From: Streptomyces mirabilis
Lineage (GTDB): Bacteria; Actinomycetota; Actinomycetes; Streptomycetales; Streptomycetaceae
Reading direction: 5' to 3'
Length of the DNA: 64,000 bases
Assembly (NCBI RefSeq): GCF_039503195.1
Contig: NZ_JBCJKP010000001.1
Coordinates: 2,852,001-2,916,000, forward strand
Below, piece by piece: positions 50,398 through 60,604 of the stretch. A program made the translations under genes and the position numbers. The first letter of the stretch is position 1; each line of letters begins with the position of its first letter. The notes under the pieces are model-generated. The model did no database searches, was not told the DNA's origin, and worked only from the letters and a program-made list of their open reading frames with translations.

Positions 50398-51366
50398 CTA
50401 GCGCAGGAAGGGGTCCACCGCGACAGCGACGAACAGGAGCGACACGTAGGTGATGGACCAGTGGAACAGCCGCATCTCCTTGAGCTTCCCACCGGTCACC
50501 TCAGCCTTGGCGCGGTTCTGCAGACCGTGCGCCTCCCACAGCCAGAACCCGCCCGCGCCGAGCGCGACCAGGGTGTAGAACCAGCCCGTGTAGCCGAGCG
50601 GGGTGAGCAGCAGCGAGACCGCGACCATCACCCAGCTGTAGATGACGATCTGGCGGGCGACCACCTTGTTGGAGGCGACGACCGGAAGCATCGGCACGCC
50701 CACGCGCGCGTAGTCCTCCTTCACCTTCATGGACAGCGGCCAGTAGTGCGGCGGCGTCCAGAAGAACATGACGAGGAAGAGGAGGACCGGCGCCCAGGAC
50801 ATGGAGTTGGTGACGGACGACCAGCCGATGAGCACCGGGAGGCAGCCGGCGATGCCGCCCCAGACGATGTTCTGGGAGGTGCGCCGCTTGAGGATCATCG
50901 TGTAAACGACGACGTAGAAAAGGAGCGCTCCGAGTGACAGCCACGCGGACAGCCAGTTGACGGTCAGCCCGAACAACAGGGTCGAGACGACCGCCAGCGT
51001 GATCCCGAAGGCCAGGCACTCACGCGGGCTGACCATGCCGGTGACCAGTGGCCGCTGCGAGGTGCGCTCCATCAGGGCGTCGATGTCGCGGTCGATGTAC
51101 ATGTTCAGCGCGTTGGCGCCGCCCGCCGACAGAAAACCGCCGAGGCAGGTGAGCAGGACCAGCTTGAGGTCGGGTACACCCTGCTGCGCCAGGAACATCA
51201 CCGGAACGGTGGTGATCAGCAACAGTTCGATGATTCGCGGCTTGGTCAGCGCCACGAACGCCTTCACACGGGCCCCGAACGGCCGGTGGCTTGGGCTGCT
51301 GCTCGTCCCGAGCACCCCCGCTGGACGGGATTCGACGGCCGTCACGCACACCCCTGACAGAGACAT
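50398..51366 (-). CDS. ctaB: Protoheme IX farnesyltransferase (heme O synthase)
   Basis: A 322-residue UbiA-family prenyltransferase that farnesylates heme B. The first Asp-rich motif is [18 protein letters not shown] (about residue 85) and the second region is [18 protein letters not shown]; about nine helices follow the pattern of CtaB. The ATG at 51366 is nine bases after CGGAGG; GTG 51345 (start MTAVESRP) is a plausible alternative used by many homologues. It is divergent from tkt across a 364-bp region and works upstream of CtaA for cytochrome aa3. Confidence 0.9.
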   Translation of the reverse strand: MSLSGVCVTAVESRPAGVLGTSSSPSHRPFGARVKAFVALTKPRIIELLLITTVPVMFLAQQGVPDLKLVLLTCLGGFLSAGGANALNMYIDRDIDALMERTSQRPLVTGMVSPRECLAFGITLAVVSTLLFGLTVNWLSAWLSLGALLFYVVVYTMILKRRTSQNIVWGGIAGCLPVLIGWSSVTNSMSWAPVLLFLVMFFWTPPHYWPLSMKVKEDYARVGVPMLPVVASNKVVARQIVIYSWVMVAVSLLLTPLGYTGWFYTLVALGAGGFWLWEAHGLQNRAKAEVTGGKLKEMRLFHWSITYVSLLFVAVAVDPFLR

Positions 51367-51730
51367 CCCAGCAAGCCTCCGGGTGTGAACTCCCCGTAAA
51401 GGCTCGCGCGTACCACGCCACTGTAGACGTTGCCTATACCTCGGCCTTCGCGGGGGTGGGGTCGTGTTGGGAGCGGCCGCACCAGGGCGGGAAGAAGGGG
51501 TGCACGACGGGCGCGACGGAGCTCGATTGAGCACTCTTACGAGCGGCTCCGTATTCAGTTGCCGAACATGGAACGGACCAGTCGGGAGGCGGATCCCGGA
51601 GAGTCCCGGCAGTCTGGAATGACTCGAAAAAACGCACGTACCTACGGGGGTAGGCTCGACAACGGCCGGTGGGCGCCCAGTGCACCGGCATTCGACATGC
51701 GTGACATGTGGAGAGGAGCCCTGACCCAGG
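51367..51730. other. Divergent ctaB/tkt intergenic region
   Basis: No gene is visible in these 364 bp. Promoter-like pieces include GTAGAC and TATACC near 51425-51440 and TAGGCT at 51651-51656. A small inverted repeat CCTAC-GGGG-GTAGG (51641-51654) overlaps the last one. GGAGAGGAG (51711-51719) is the probable tkt ribosome site, rather far from its GTG. Confidence 0.45.
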
Positions 51731-53818
51731 GTGAGCACCAAGCCGACCACCACAGACCTCGAGTGGACCGAGTTGGACCAGCGGGCCGTCGACACCGCCC
51801 GCGTCCTGGCCGCCGATGCCGTACAGAAGGTCGGAAACGGCCATCCCGGTACGGCCATGAGTCTGGCGCCTGCCGCGTACACCCTCTTTCAGAAGGTGAT
51901 GCGGCACGACCCGGCGGACCCCGACTGGACCGGACGTGACCGCTTCGTGCTGTCCGCGGGCCACTCGTCCCTGACCCTCTACACGCAGCTCTACCTGGCC
52001 GGGTTCGGCCTGGAGCTGGACGATCTGGAGTCCTTCCGGACGTGGGGCTCCCGCACCCCGGGCCACCCCGAGTACGGGCACACCCCGGGTGTGGAGACCA
52101 CGACCGGCCCGCTCGGGCAGGGTGTCGCCAACGCGGTGGGCATGGCGATGGCCGCCCGCTACGAGCGCGGTCTGTTCGACCCGGACACGGCGCAGGGCGA
52201 GTCCCCCTTCGACCACTTCATCTACGCGATCGCCGGTGACGGCTGCCTCCAGGAGGGCATCTCGCACGAGGCGTCGTCCCTGGCCGGTCACCAGAAGCTC
52301 GGCAACCTCGTCCTGCTGTGGGACGACAACCACATCTCGATCGAGGGCGACACCGAGACGGCGGTCTCCGAGGACACCGTCAAGCGGTACGAGGCGTACG
52401 GCTGGCACGTGCAGCGCGTCGCGCCGAAGCCGGACGGCGACATCGACCCGCACGCCATCTACAACGCGATCGAGGCCGCGAAGAAGGTGACGGACAAGCC
52501 GTCGTTCATCGCGATGCGCTCGATCATCGCCTGGCCCGCCCCGCACGCGCAGAACACCGAGGCCGCGCACGGCTCGGCGCTCGGCGAGGACGAGGTCGCG
52601 GCCACCAAGCGCGTCCTCGGCTTCGACCCGGAGAAGTCCTTCGAGGTCGCGGACGAGGTCCTCGCGCACACCCGCCAGGCTCTCGACCGCGGCCGTGAGG
52701 CGAAGGCCGAGTGGGAGAAGGGCTTCCAGGAGTGGCGCACCGCTCAGCCCGAGCGTGCCGCCGAGTTCGACCGGATCGCCGCGTGCGAGCTGCCGGCCGG
52801 CTGGGAGGAGAAGCTCCCGGCGTTCGAGGCGGGCAAGGGTGTCGCCACCCGTGCCGCGTCCGGCAAGGTGCTGCAGGCTCTCGGTGCGGTCATCCCCGAG
52901 CTGTGGGGCGGCTCCGCCGACCTCGCCGGCTCGAACAACACGACGATCGACCCGAACTCCTCGTTCCTGCCGGCCGACAACCCGCTGCCGGGCGCGAACC
53001 CGTACGGCCGCACGATCCACTTCGGCATCCGCGAGCACTCCATGGCCGCGGAGATGAACGGCATCACGCTGCACGGCAACACCCGTGTCTACGGCGGCAC
53101 CTTCCTGGTGTTCTCCGACTACATGCGCAACGCCGTGCGTCTGTCCGCTCTGATGCACCTGCCGGTGACGTACGTGTGGACGCACGACTCCATCGGTCTC
53201 GGTGAGGACGGCCCGACCCACCAGCCGGTCGAGCACCTGGCCTCGCTGCGCGCCATCCCCGGCCTCAACGTCGTCCGTCCCGCGGACGCCAACGAGACCG
53301 CGATCGCCTGGCGCGAGATCCTCAAGCGCTACACGAAGGTCTTCGGCAAGGGCGCCCCGCACGGCCTCGCGCTGACCCGTCAGGGCGTGCCGACGTACGA
53401 GGCCGACGAGAACACGGTCAAGGGCGGTTACGTCCGCTTCGAGGCCGAGGGTGGCGAGCCGGAGGTCATCCTCATCGCCACCGGTTCCGAGGTGCACGTG
53501 GCGGTGGAGGCGCGCGAGCAGCTCCAGGCCGCGGGCGTCCCGACGCGGGTCGTGTCCATGCCGTGCGTGGAGTGGTTCGAGGAGCAGGACCAGGGGTACC
53601 GGGACAGCGTCCTGCCGCCGTCAGTGAAGGCGCGCGTCTCGATCGAGGCCGGTATCGGTCTGACCTGGCACCGGTTCGTCGGGGACGCGGGACGCATTGT
53701 TTCGCTGGAGCACTTCGGTGCTTCGGCCGACGGCAAGGTCCTCTTCCGTGAATTCGGCTTCACTGCCGAGAACGTCGCGGACGCCGCCCGGGAATCGATC
53801 GCCGCAGCCCAGCGCTGA
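51731..53818 (+). CDS. tkt: Transketolase
   Basis: A 695-residue TPP enzyme of the non-oxidative pentose phosphate pathway. Thiamine-diphosphate motif [20 protein letters not shown] ending in LLWDDN is at about residues 172-200; [13 protein letters not shown] (His for sugar binding), [13 protein letters not shown] and the C-terminal [35 protein letters not shown] (catalytic Glu/His region) are all intact. The GTG at 51731 gives [12 protein letters not shown], the usual streptomycete start. First gene of tkt-tal-zwf-opcA-pgl. Confidence 0.95.
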   Translation: MSTKPTTTDLEWTELDQRAVDTARVLAADAVQKVGNGHPGTAMSLAPAAYTLFQKVMRHDPADPDWTGRDRFVLSAGHSSLTLYTQLYLAGFGLELDDLESFRTWGSRTPGHPEYGHTPGVETTTGPLGQGVANAVGMAMAARYERGLFDPDTAQGESPFDHFIYAIAGDGCLQEGISHEASSLAGHQKLGNLVLLWDDNHISIEGDTETAVSEDTVKRYEAYGWHVQRVAPKPDGDIDPHAIYNAIEAAKKVTDKPSFIAMRSIIAWPAPHAQNTEAAHGSALGEDEVAATKRVLGFDPEKSFEVADEVLAHTRQALDRGREAKAEWEKGFQEWRTAQPERAAEFDRIAACELPAGWEEKLPAFEAGKGVATRAASGKVLQALGAVIPELWGGSADLAGSNNTTIDPNSSFLPADNPLPGANPYGRTIHFGIREHSMAAEMNGITLHGNTRVYGGTFLVFSDYMRNAVRLSALMHLPVTYVWTHDSIGLGEDGPTHQPVEHLASLRAIPGLNVVRPADANETAIAWREILKRYTKVFGKGAPHGLALTRQGVPTYEADENTVKGGYVRFEAEGGEPEVILIATGSEVHVAVEAREQLQAAGVPTRVVSMPCVEWFEEQDQGYRDSVLPPSVKARVSIEAGIGLTWHRFVGDAGRIVSLEHFGASADGKVLFREFGFTAENVADAARESIAAAQR

Positions 53819-53852
53819 CGCTGATATACGACACGTAGGAGATGCAATTTCC

Positions 53853-54971
53853 ATGACAGACGCACTGAAGCGCCTCTCCGAGGAAGGCGTCGCGATCTGG
53901 CTGGACGACCTGTCGCGCAAGCGGATCACGTCCGGCAATCTCGCCGAACTGATCGACCAGCAGCACGTCGTGGGCGTCACCACCAACCCGTCGATCTTCC
54001 AGAAGGCGATCAGCAGCGGCGACGGCTACGAGCAGCAGCTCGCCGATCTCGCCGCCCGCAAGGTCACCGTCGACGAGGCCATCCGCATGATCACGACGGC
54101 GGACGTCCGTGACGCCGCCGACATCCTGCGCCCGGTCTTCGACGCGACGCAGGGCCAGGACGGCCGGGTCTCCATCGAGGTCGACCCGCGCCTCGCCCAC
54201 AACACCGGCGCGACCATCGCCGAGGCCAAGCAGCTGGCCTGGCTGGTGGACCGCCCGAACACGCTCATCAAGATCCCGGCGACCAAGGCGGGCCTGCCCG
54301 CGATCACCGAGGTCATCGGCCGGGGCATCAGCGTCAACGTCACGCTGATCTTCTCGCTGGAGCGCTACCGCGAGGTCATGGACGCCTATCTGGCGGGTCT
54401 GGAGAAGGCGAAGGCCGCGGGCCTGGACCTCTCCAAGATCCACTCGGTGGCGTCCTTCTTCGTGTCCCGCGTGGACACCGAGATCGACAAGCGGCTCGAC
54501 GCCCTGGGCACCCCCGAGGCCAAGGCCGCCCGCGGCAAGGCGGCTCTCGCCAACGCCCGGCTCGCCTACGAGGCGTACGAGGAGGTCTTCTCCTCCGACC
54601 GCTGGGCCGCCCTCGACAAGGCGCAGGCCAACAAGCAGCGCCCGCTGTGGGCGTCGACCGGCGTCAAGGACCCGGCGTACAAGGACACCCTGTATGTCGA
54701 CGAGCTGGTGGCGCCGAACACGGTGAACACCATGCCGGAGGCCACCCTGCATGCCACCGAGGACCACGGCGACATCACCGGCAACACCATCGCCGGTACG
54801 TACGAGCAGTCGCGTGCCGAGCTCGATGCGGTCGAGAAGCTCGGGATCTCGTACGACGACGTGGTCCAGCTTCTGGAGGACGAGGGCGTCGAGAAGTTCG
54901 CGGCGTCCTGGAACGACCTGCTCAAGTCCACAGAGGTGGAGCTCAAGCGCCTCGCCCCTTCGGAGGGCTGA
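53853..54971 (+). CDS. tal: Transaldolase
   Basis: A 372-residue transaldolase of the longer actinobacterial class. Schiff-base lysine in [16 protein letters not shown] (about residue 140), with [13 protein letters not shown] near residue 40 and [16 protein letters not shown] later. The long C-terminal part ([15 protein letters not shown] and beyond) is typical of the tal linked to zwf and opcA. AGGAG precedes the ATG. It exchanges three-carbon units with the tkt reaction. Confidence 0.95.
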   Translation: MTDALKRLSEEGVAIWLDDLSRKRITSGNLAELIDQQHVVGVTTNPSIFQKAISSGDGYEQQLADLAARKVTVDEAIRMITTADVRDAADILRPVFDATQGQDGRVSIEVDPRLAHNTGATIAEAKQLAWLVDRPNTLIKIPATKAGLPAITEVIGRGISVNVTLIFSLERYREVMDAYLAGLEKAKAAGLDLSKIHSVASFFVSRVDTEIDKRLDALGTPEAKAARGKAALANARLAYEAYEEVFSSDRWAALDKAQANKQRPLWASTGVKDPAYKDTLYVDELVAPNTVNTMPEATLHATEDHGDITGNTIAGTYEQSRAELDAVEKLGISYDDVVQLLEDEGVEKFAASWNDLLKSTEVELKRLAPSEG

Positions 54972-54975
54972 AACC

Positions 54976-56499
54976 TTGTCAAGCAGCAATCCGCTGCGTG
55001 ACCCCGCAGACCGACGGCTCCCGCGTATCGCGGGGCCGTCGGGCCTGGTCATCTTCGGCGTCACGGGCGATTTGTCACGTAAAAAGCTGATGCCCGCCGT
55101 GTACGACCTCGCCAACCGCGGGCTGCTGCCGCCGGGCTTCTCGCTCGTCGGCTTCGCCCGCCGCGAGTGGAAGAACGAGGACTTCGCCCAGGAGGTCCAC
55201 GACGCCGTCAAGGAACACGCCCGTACGGAGTTCCGCGAGGAGGTCTGGCAGCAGCTCATCCAGGGGATGCGCTTCGTCCAGGGCACCTTCGACGACGACG
55301 ACGCGTTCGAGCGGCTGCGCGCCACGATCGACGAGCTGGACAAGGCACAGGGCACGGGCGGGAACTTCGCCTTCTACCTCTCCGTGCCGCCGTCCGCCTT
55401 CCCGGTGGTCATCCAGCAGCTGAAGAAGCATCATCTGGCCGACCAGTCGAAGGGCTCCTGGCGGCGCGCGGTCATCGAGAAGCCCTTCGGCCACGACCTG
55501 AAGTCGGCCGAGGAACTCAACGCGATCGTGCACGAGGTCTTCGCCTCGGACCAGGTCTTCCGCATCGACCACTACCTCGGCAAGGAGACCGTCCAGAACA
55601 TCCTGGCGCTCCGCTTCGCCAACACGATGTTCGAGCCGATCTGGAACCGGTCCTTCGTGGACCACGTGCAGATCACCATGGCCGAGGACATCGGCATCGG
55701 CGGCCGGGCCGGTTACTACGACGGCATCGGCGCCGCCCGGGACGTGATCCAGAACCACCTCCTGCAGTTGATGGCCCTGACCGCGATGGAGGAGCCCGCC
55801 TCCTTCGACGCGGACGCCCTCGCCGCCGAGAAGACCAAGGTCCTCGGCGCGGTCCGGATCCCCCGGGACCTGGGTCGCGACACCGTCCGCGGCCAGTACG
55901 CGGCCGGCTGGCAGGGCGGCGAGAAGGCCGTCGGCTACCTCCAGGAAGACGGCATCGACCCGAAGTCGAAGACCGACACCTACGCCGCGATCAAGGTCGA
56001 GGTCGACAACCGCCGCTGGGCGGGCGTCCCCTTCTACCTGCGCACCGGCAAGCGCCTGGGCCGCCGTGTCACCGAGATCGCGGTGGTCTTCCAGCGCGCC
56101 CCGCACTCCCCCTTCGACCACACGGCGACGGAGGAACTGGGCCAGAACGCGATCGTCATCCGCGTCCAGCCCGACGAAGGCATCACGGTCCGCTTCGGCT
56201 CCAAGGTGCCCGGCACCTCCATGGAGATCCGGGACGTCTCCATGGACTTCGCCTACGGCGAGTCCTTCACGGAGTCGAGCCCGGAGGCGTACGAGCGCCT
56301 GATCCTGGACGTCCTGCTGGGCGACTCGAACCTCTTCCCGCGCACGGAGGAGGTCGAGCTGTCCTGGAAGATCCTCGACCCGATCGAGCAGTACTGGGAC
56401 AAGCACGGCAAGCCCGCACAGTACCCCGCGGGCACGTGGGGCCCCGTCGAGGCCGACGAAATGCTCGAGCGAGACGGACGGAGCTGGCGTCGCCCATGA
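54976..56499 (+). CDS. zwf: Glucose-6-phosphate 1-dehydrogenase
   Basis: A 507-residue enzyme for the first oxidative step. NADP site GVTGDLSRKKLMPA (about residues 31-44), conserved EKPFGHDLKSA, and active-site RIDHYLGKETVQN (about residue 195) with FANTMFEPIWNR. The start is TTG 54976, nine bases after GGAGG, four bases after the tal stop. Its last bases overlap the opcA ATG (ATGA). It probably works with OpcA. Confidence 0.94.
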   Translation: MSSSNPLRDPADRRLPRIAGPSGLVIFGVTGDLSRKKLMPAVYDLANRGLLPPGFSLVGFARREWKNEDFAQEVHDAVKEHARTEFREEVWQQLIQGMRFVQGTFDDDDAFERLRATIDELDKAQGTGGNFAFYLSVPPSAFPVVIQQLKKHHLADQSKGSWRRAVIEKPFGHDLKSAEELNAIVHEVFASDQVFRIDHYLGKETVQNILALRFANTMFEPIWNRSFVDHVQITMAEDIGIGGRAGYYDGIGAARDVIQNHLLQLMALTAMEEPASFDADALAAEKTKVLGAVRIPRDLGRDTVRGQYAAGWQGGEKAVGYLQEDGIDPKSKTDTYAAIKVEVDNRRWAGVPFYLRTGKRLGRRVTEIAVVFQRAPHSPFDHTATEELGQNAIVIRVQPDEGITVRFGSKVPGTSMEIRDVSMDFAYGESFTESSPEAYERLILDVLLGDSNLFPRTEEVELSWKILDPIEQYWDKHGKPAQYPAGTWGPVEADEMLERDGRSWRRP

Positions 56500-57557
56500 A
56501 GATAGACCTCACGGACACCACGGCCAGCAAGATCAACAAGGCGCTGGTGCGGGGCCGCCGCGCCATCGGCACCCCCGCCGTCGGCATGGTGCTCACCCTC
56601 GTCATCGTCACCGACGAGGAGAACGCCTACGACGCCCTGAAGGCCGCCAACGAGGCGTCCCGCGAGCACCCCTCGCGCACCCTCGTGGTCATCAAGCGCG
56701 TCTCCCGCTCGCCCCGCGACCGCACGACGTCGCGCCTCGACGCCGAGGTGCGGGTCGGCGCGGACGCGGGCACCGGCGAGACGGTCGTGCTGCGGCTGTA
56801 CGGGGAGGTCGCCGACCACGCCGACTCGGTCGTCCTGCCGCTGCTGCTGCCGGACGCGCCGGTCGTCGTCTGGTGGCCGGTGAGCGCGCCGCTCGACCCG
56901 GCCAACGACCCGCTCGGAAAGCTGGCCCAGCGCCGTGTCACCGACACCTACGCCGCCGAGGCGCCCGTACGCGAGCTCAACGCGCGTGCCGACGCCTACA
57001 CCCCCGGGGACACCGACCTCTCCTGGACCCGCATCACGCCCTGGCGCTCGATGCTGGCCGCCGCCCTCGACCAGGTCGTCTGTGACGTGAAAGCGGTCGA
57101 GGTGGAGGGCGAGGAGTTCAACCCGAGCGTGGAGCTGCTCGCCATGTGGCTCGCGGACCGGCTGGACGTTCCCGTCAAGCGGTCCAAGTCCTCCGGCCCC
57201 GGCCTCACCGCCGTCCGCATGGAAACGAGCTGCGGCCCGATCGCCCTGCACCGCGGCGACGGCACCCTGGCGACCCTCTCCATCGACGGCCAGCCCGACC
57301 GTGCGGTGGCGCTCAAGCGCCGCGACACCTCGGAGCTGATCGCGGAGGAGCTGCGCCGGCTCGACCCGGACGACACCTACGCGTCGGCGCTGCGGTACGG
57401 GGTGGACCGGCTGAACGGGGCGACGGCCGAGGCCGTCGAGGAGGAGCCGGCCACGGCGAAGGCGACCGTCAGGACCGCCGCCGCCAAGGCGCCCGCGAAG
57501 AAGGCCCCCGCGAAAGCCGCCGCGAAGGCCCCCGCGAAGAAGGCGGCCTCCGAGTGA
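56496..57557 (+). CDS. opcA: Glucose-6-phosphate dehydrogenase assembly protein OpcA
   Basis: A 353-residue protein required for Zwf assembly or redox activation in cyanobacteria and actinobacteria. Family blocks: RTLVVIKRVSRSPRDRT, VVLPLLLPDAPVVVWWPVSAP, DLSWTRITPWRSMLAAALDQ and VELLAMWLADRLDVPVKR. The C-terminus ends in a Lys/Ala/Pro-rich tail (AAKAPAKKAPAKAAAKAP), a histone-like extension that is probably disordered and is longer than the core family requires. It overlaps zwf and pgl. Confidence 0.93.
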   Translation: MKIDLTDTTASKINKALVRGRRAIGTPAVGMVLTLVIVTDEENAYDALKAANEASREHPSRTLVVIKRVSRSPRDRTTSRLDAEVRVGADAGTGETVVLRLYGEVADHADSVVLPLLLPDAPVVVWWPVSAPLDPANDPLGKLAQRRVTDTYAAEAPVRELNARADAYTPGDTDLSWTRITPWRSMLAAALDQVVCDVKAVEVEGEEFNPSVELLAMWLADRLDVPVKRSKSSGPGLTAVRMETSCGPIALHRGDGTLATLSIDGQPDRAVALKRRDTSELIAEELRRLDPDDTYASALRYGVDRLNGATAEAVEEEPATAKATVRTAAAKAPAKKAPAKAAAKAPAKKAASE

Positions 57558-58336
57558 ACACTCCGCAGCTCGTCGTGCACCGCGACAAGGAGCTGATGGC
57601 CCAGGCCGCCGCGGCCCGGCTGATCACCAAGGTCGTGGACGCGCAGGCCTCGCGCGGCTACGCCTCGGTGGTCCTCACCGGCGGGCGCAACGGCAATGGG
57701 CTCCTCGCGGCGCTCGCGGCCGCGCCCGCCCGGGACGCCATCGACTGGGGCCGTATCGACCTGTGGTGGGGTGACGAGCGGTTCCTGCCCCAGGGCGATC
57801 CGGACCGCAACGACACCCAGGCCCGTGCGGCACTGCTGGACTCGGTGCCGGTGGACCCCGCGCGCGTGCATCCGATGCCCGCGTCCGACGGTCCCTACGG
57901 TACCGACGTGGACGCGGCGGCGGAGGCGTACGCGGCCGAGCTCGCGAAGGCAGCGGGCCCCGAGAACCACGGTTTCGTGCCCTCGTTCGACGTCCTGATG
58001 CTGGGCGTCGGCCCGGACACCCACGTGGCCTCGCTCTTCCCGGAGCTGCCCGCGGTCCGTGAGACGGAGCGGACGGTGGTGGGCGTGCACGGCGCTCCCA
58101 AGCCCCCGCCGACCCGGGTCACGCTCACCCTGCCCGCGATCCGTTCCGCCCGTGAGGTCTGGTTGCTGGCGGCCGGCGAGGACAAGGCGCAGGCCGCGGC
58201 GATCGCCCTGTCGGGCGCGGGCGAGGTGCAGGCCCCGGCGGCCGGCGCCCACGGGCGCTCCCGCACCCTGTGGCTCCTGGACGCGGCGGCGGCCTCCCAG
58301 CTGCCGCGCTCGCTGTACCCGCCGGCTTCGGCCTGA
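57554..58336 (+). CDS. pgl: 6-phosphogluconolactonase
   Basis: A 260-residue DevB-type lactonase. The segments VVLTGGRNGNGLLAAL (phosphate-binding loop), IDLWWGDERFLPQGDPDRND, DVLMLGVGPDTHVASLFPELPA and PPTRVTLTLPAIRSAREVWLLAAGEDK are the complete family pattern. The GTG start overlaps the opcA stop (GTGA). It hydrolyses the lactone made by Zwf and ends the operon; a strong terminator follows. Confidence 0.94.
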   Translation: MNTPQLVVHRDKELMAQAAAARLITKVVDAQASRGYASVVLTGGRNGNGLLAALAAAPARDAIDWGRIDLWWGDERFLPQGDPDRNDTQARAALLDSVPVDPARVHPMPASDGPYGTDVDAAAEAYAAELAKAAGPENHGFVPSFDVLMLGVGPDTHVASLFPELPAVRETERTVVGVHGAPKPPPTRVTLTLPAIRSAREVWLLAAGEDKAQAAAIALSGAGEVQAPAAGAHGRSRTLWLLDAAAASQLPRSLYPPASA

Positions 58337-58351
58337 GCCCGAGAGACGGAG

Positions 58352-58387
58352 CCCCCGCCAAAGGACTGCGCAGTCTTTTGGCGGGGG
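58352..58387. terminator. Terminator between pgl and the sugar-permease operon
   Basis: A long stem: CCCCCGCCAAAGGACTGC (58352-58369) pairs with GCAGTCTTTTGGCGGGGG (58370-58387), with one G-U/G-T irregularity. It carries T and A tracts and serves both convergent operons. Confidence 0.85.
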
Positions 58388-58404
58388 TCTGCGGGCGCAG
58401 TCCC

Positions 58405-59244
58405 TCACTTCACCGACCCGGCCATCACCCCTTGCACAAAGTGCCGCTGGAACGCGAAGAACACCATCACCGGAACGATCAGCGATAGGAACGCCCCCGG
58501 CGCCAGGACATCGATGTTGCTGCCGAACTGCCGTATCTGGGACTGGAGTTCGACCGTCAGTGGCTGCGAGGAACTGTCGGCGAACAGCAGGGCGACCAGC
58601 ATGTCGTTCCACACCCACAGGAACTGGAAGATGGCCAGGCTCGCGAGGGCCGGACGTCCGACCGGCAGCACCAGCCGGGTGAAGATGCGCCACTCGCTGC
58701 CTCCGTCCATCCGGGCGGCCTCCAGCATCTCCTTCGGCATCTCCGCGAAGTAGTTGCGCAGCAGGAAGATGGCGAACGGCAGCCCGTAGGAGACGTGGAA
58801 GAGCACCACTCCGGGAATCGTGCCGAACAGCCCCAGCGCACCGAAGAGTTTGGCGACCGGCAGCAGCCCGATCTGGACCGGCACCACCAACAACGCCACC
58901 ACGACAAGGAAGATCGTGTCCCGGAAGGGGAACTCCAGCCACGCGAAGGCGTATCCGGCGAGCGCCGCGATCACCACGACGAGGACGGTGGCCGGCACGG
59001 AGATCAGCACGGTGTTCCAGAACGCCCGCGTCATCCCCGCATTGCCCAGGAGCGCGGAGTAGTTGTCGAAGGAGAGCTGACCGGGTCTGGTCAGCACCGT
59101 CCACCAGCCTCCCTCGGCGGTGTCCTGCGCCGAGCGCATCGAGGAGAGGAAGAGCCCTGCGAGCGGGGTGACCCAGACCAGGCCGACGATCACCAGGAAC
59201 GCCTGCACCAGGCCGTTGCCGAGCCCCCGCCTGAGCGCGTTCAT
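58405..59244 (-). CDS. Sugar ABC transporter permease, AglG/MalG type
   Basis: A 279-residue permease with six helices (AFLVIVGLVWVTPLAGLFLSS first) and the EAA motif EMLEAARMDGGSEWRIFTRLVLP at about residues 170-192. The ending PVMVFFAFQRHFVQGVMAGSVK is typical of MalG-type subunits. ATG at 59244 overlaps the stop of the preceding permease. The operon has no ATPase, again implying a shared MsiK-type subunit. The alpha-glucosidase gene upstream suggests an alpha-glucoside substrate such as trehalose, sucrose or maltose. Confidence 0.9.
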   Translation of the reverse strand: MNALRRGLGNGLVQAFLVIVGLVWVTPLAGLFLSSMRSAQDTAEGGWWTVLTRPGQLSFDNYSALLGNAGMTRAFWNTVLISVPATVLVVVIAALAGYAFAWLEFPFRDTIFLVVVALLVVPVQIGLLPVAKLFGALGLFGTIPGVVLFHVSYGLPFAIFLLRNYFAEMPKEMLEAARMDGGSEWRIFTRLVLPVGRPALASLAIFQFLWVWNDMLVALLFADSSSQPLTVELQSQIRQFGSNIDVLAPGAFLSLIVPVMVFFAFQRHFVQGVMAGSVK

Positions 59245-60599
59245 CGTTGACTCCTTCGGAAGCGGCGGACGTTGAAGACCATGGCGGGAACGACCAGGAG
59301 CAGGAGGAGCACACCGAGTGCGCTGCCCAGGCCCTGGTTGTTGCCGCCGCCGAAGGACACCAGCCACATCTGGGTGGCGAGCACGGTGGCGTCCTCCTGC
59401 ACGGGGCCTGGCGCGATGATGTAGACGAGGTCGAAGACCTTCATCACGTTGATCACGAGCGTGACGAAGACCACGGTGAGCACGGGTGCCAGCAGCGGCA
59501 CGGTGATCCGGCGGAAGATCTGCCACTCGTTGGCGCCGTCCATCCGGGCCGCCTCCAGCGCGTCGCGCGGCAGGGCGGCGAGTCCGGCGCCGATCAGCAC
59601 CATGGCGAAGCCGGTCCAGATCCACAGGTAGGCGCCGATGATGGCGGGGGTGACCAGCGCCGGACCGAGCCAGGACACGCCCTCGTACGGCGGGCTGAAA
59701 TTCGACGCGGGCAGCCGCACGGTGTACGAACCGGGGTCCAGCCCCGAGAAGCGGAAGGAGCCGTCGGCCGCGGTGGTCGTGCTCGCGACCGTCTCCCCGT
59801 CGCGCGCCGCCTCGACCTTCATCTCGGGCAGTCCGCTCTCCCCGCGGTCGACCTGGCCCTGTTTCCCTCCCCCGCCGGGTGTGAAGTCCAGGTAGACGAC
59901 ACCGCGCAGCTCGTCCCGGGCCGCCTTCTGCCCTGCGGCCGCGTAGGCGGGCTTCGCGTCCTTCGGCAGGTCCTTGGGGAGGACGCCGACGAGGCCGAGG
60001 CCGACCGTGTGGCCGGGCGAGGCGGAGGCGGTCGTACGGTACGAGCCGTCGGCGCCCTTGGTGAGGCCTCGGCCGTCGCGGGCGCGGGCGGTCGGATAGG
60101 ACGAGGTTCCCTCGAACGCGTCGTGGACGCCGACCACGGCGGCGTTCAGGACACCCTTGTCGGGGTCCTCGTCGTATGCGAGCCGGAAGATGATGCCGGC
60201 GGCCAGGAAGGAGACCGCCATGGGCATGAACAGCAGCAGCTTGAACGCGGTGGCCCAGCGGATCTTCTCGACCAGGACCGCGAGCACCAGGCCGAGCCCG
60301 GTGAGCAGCGTCGGCGCGACGACGACCCAGATGGCGCTGTTGCGTACGGCCTTGAGCGTGGCCGGGTCGCGGAACATCTCGGTGTAGTTGTCGCCGCCCA
60401 CGAACCGGCTGCCGGAGGCGTCGAAGAAGCTGCGCCCCACGGAGAAGACCACGGGGTAGACGACGAGCGCGCCGAGCAGGAGCAGGGCGGGGAGGACGAA
60501 GACCAGGGCGATGATCCGGCCACGGCGCCTGGCGCGCCGTCTGTGGTCGGCCATGCCGACGGCCGGAGGCTTCGCCTCTTTCACGAGGGTGGCGGTCAT
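59241..60599 (-). CDS. Sugar ABC transporter permease, MalF type with large extracytoplasmic insert
   Basis: A 452-residue permease instead of the usual ~300. TM helices are normal (IIALVFVLPALLLLGALVVYP first, EAA motif DALEAARMDGANEWQIFRRITVP near 362). Between about residues 137 and 308 sits a hydrophilic ~170-residue insert ending in a segment like a carboxypeptidase-regulatory/prealbumin beta-sandwich (VEAARDGETVASTTTAADGS, then FRFSGLDPGSYTVRLP). By topology the insert is outside the cell, where E. coli MalF has its unrelated P2 loop that contacts the binding protein. ATG at 60599 is five bases from the binding-protein stop; the stop overlaps the next permease. Confidence 0.88.
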   Translation of the reverse strand: MTATLVKEAKPPAVGMADHRRRARRRGRIIALVFVLPALLLLGALVVYPVVFSVGRSFFDASGSRFVGGDNYTEMFRDPATLKAVRNSAIWVVVAPTLLTGLGLVLAVLVEKIRWATAFKLLLFMPMAVSFLAAGIIFRLAYDEDPDKGVLNAAVVGVHDAFEGTSSYPTARARDGRGLTKGADGSYRTTASASPGHTVGLGLVGVLPKDLPKDAKPAYAAAGQKAARDELRGVVYLDFTPGGGGKQGQVDRGESGLPEMKVEAARDGETVASTTTAADGSFRFSGLDPGSYTVRLPASNFSPPYEGVSWLGPALVTPAIIGAYLWIWTGFAMVLIGAGLAALPRDALEAARMDGANEWQIFRRITVPLLAPVLTVVFVTLVINVMKVFDLVYIIAPGPVQEDATVLATQMWLVSFGGGNNQGLGSALGVLLLLLVVPAMVFNVRRFRRSQR

Positions 60600-60604
60600 G
60601 ACGA

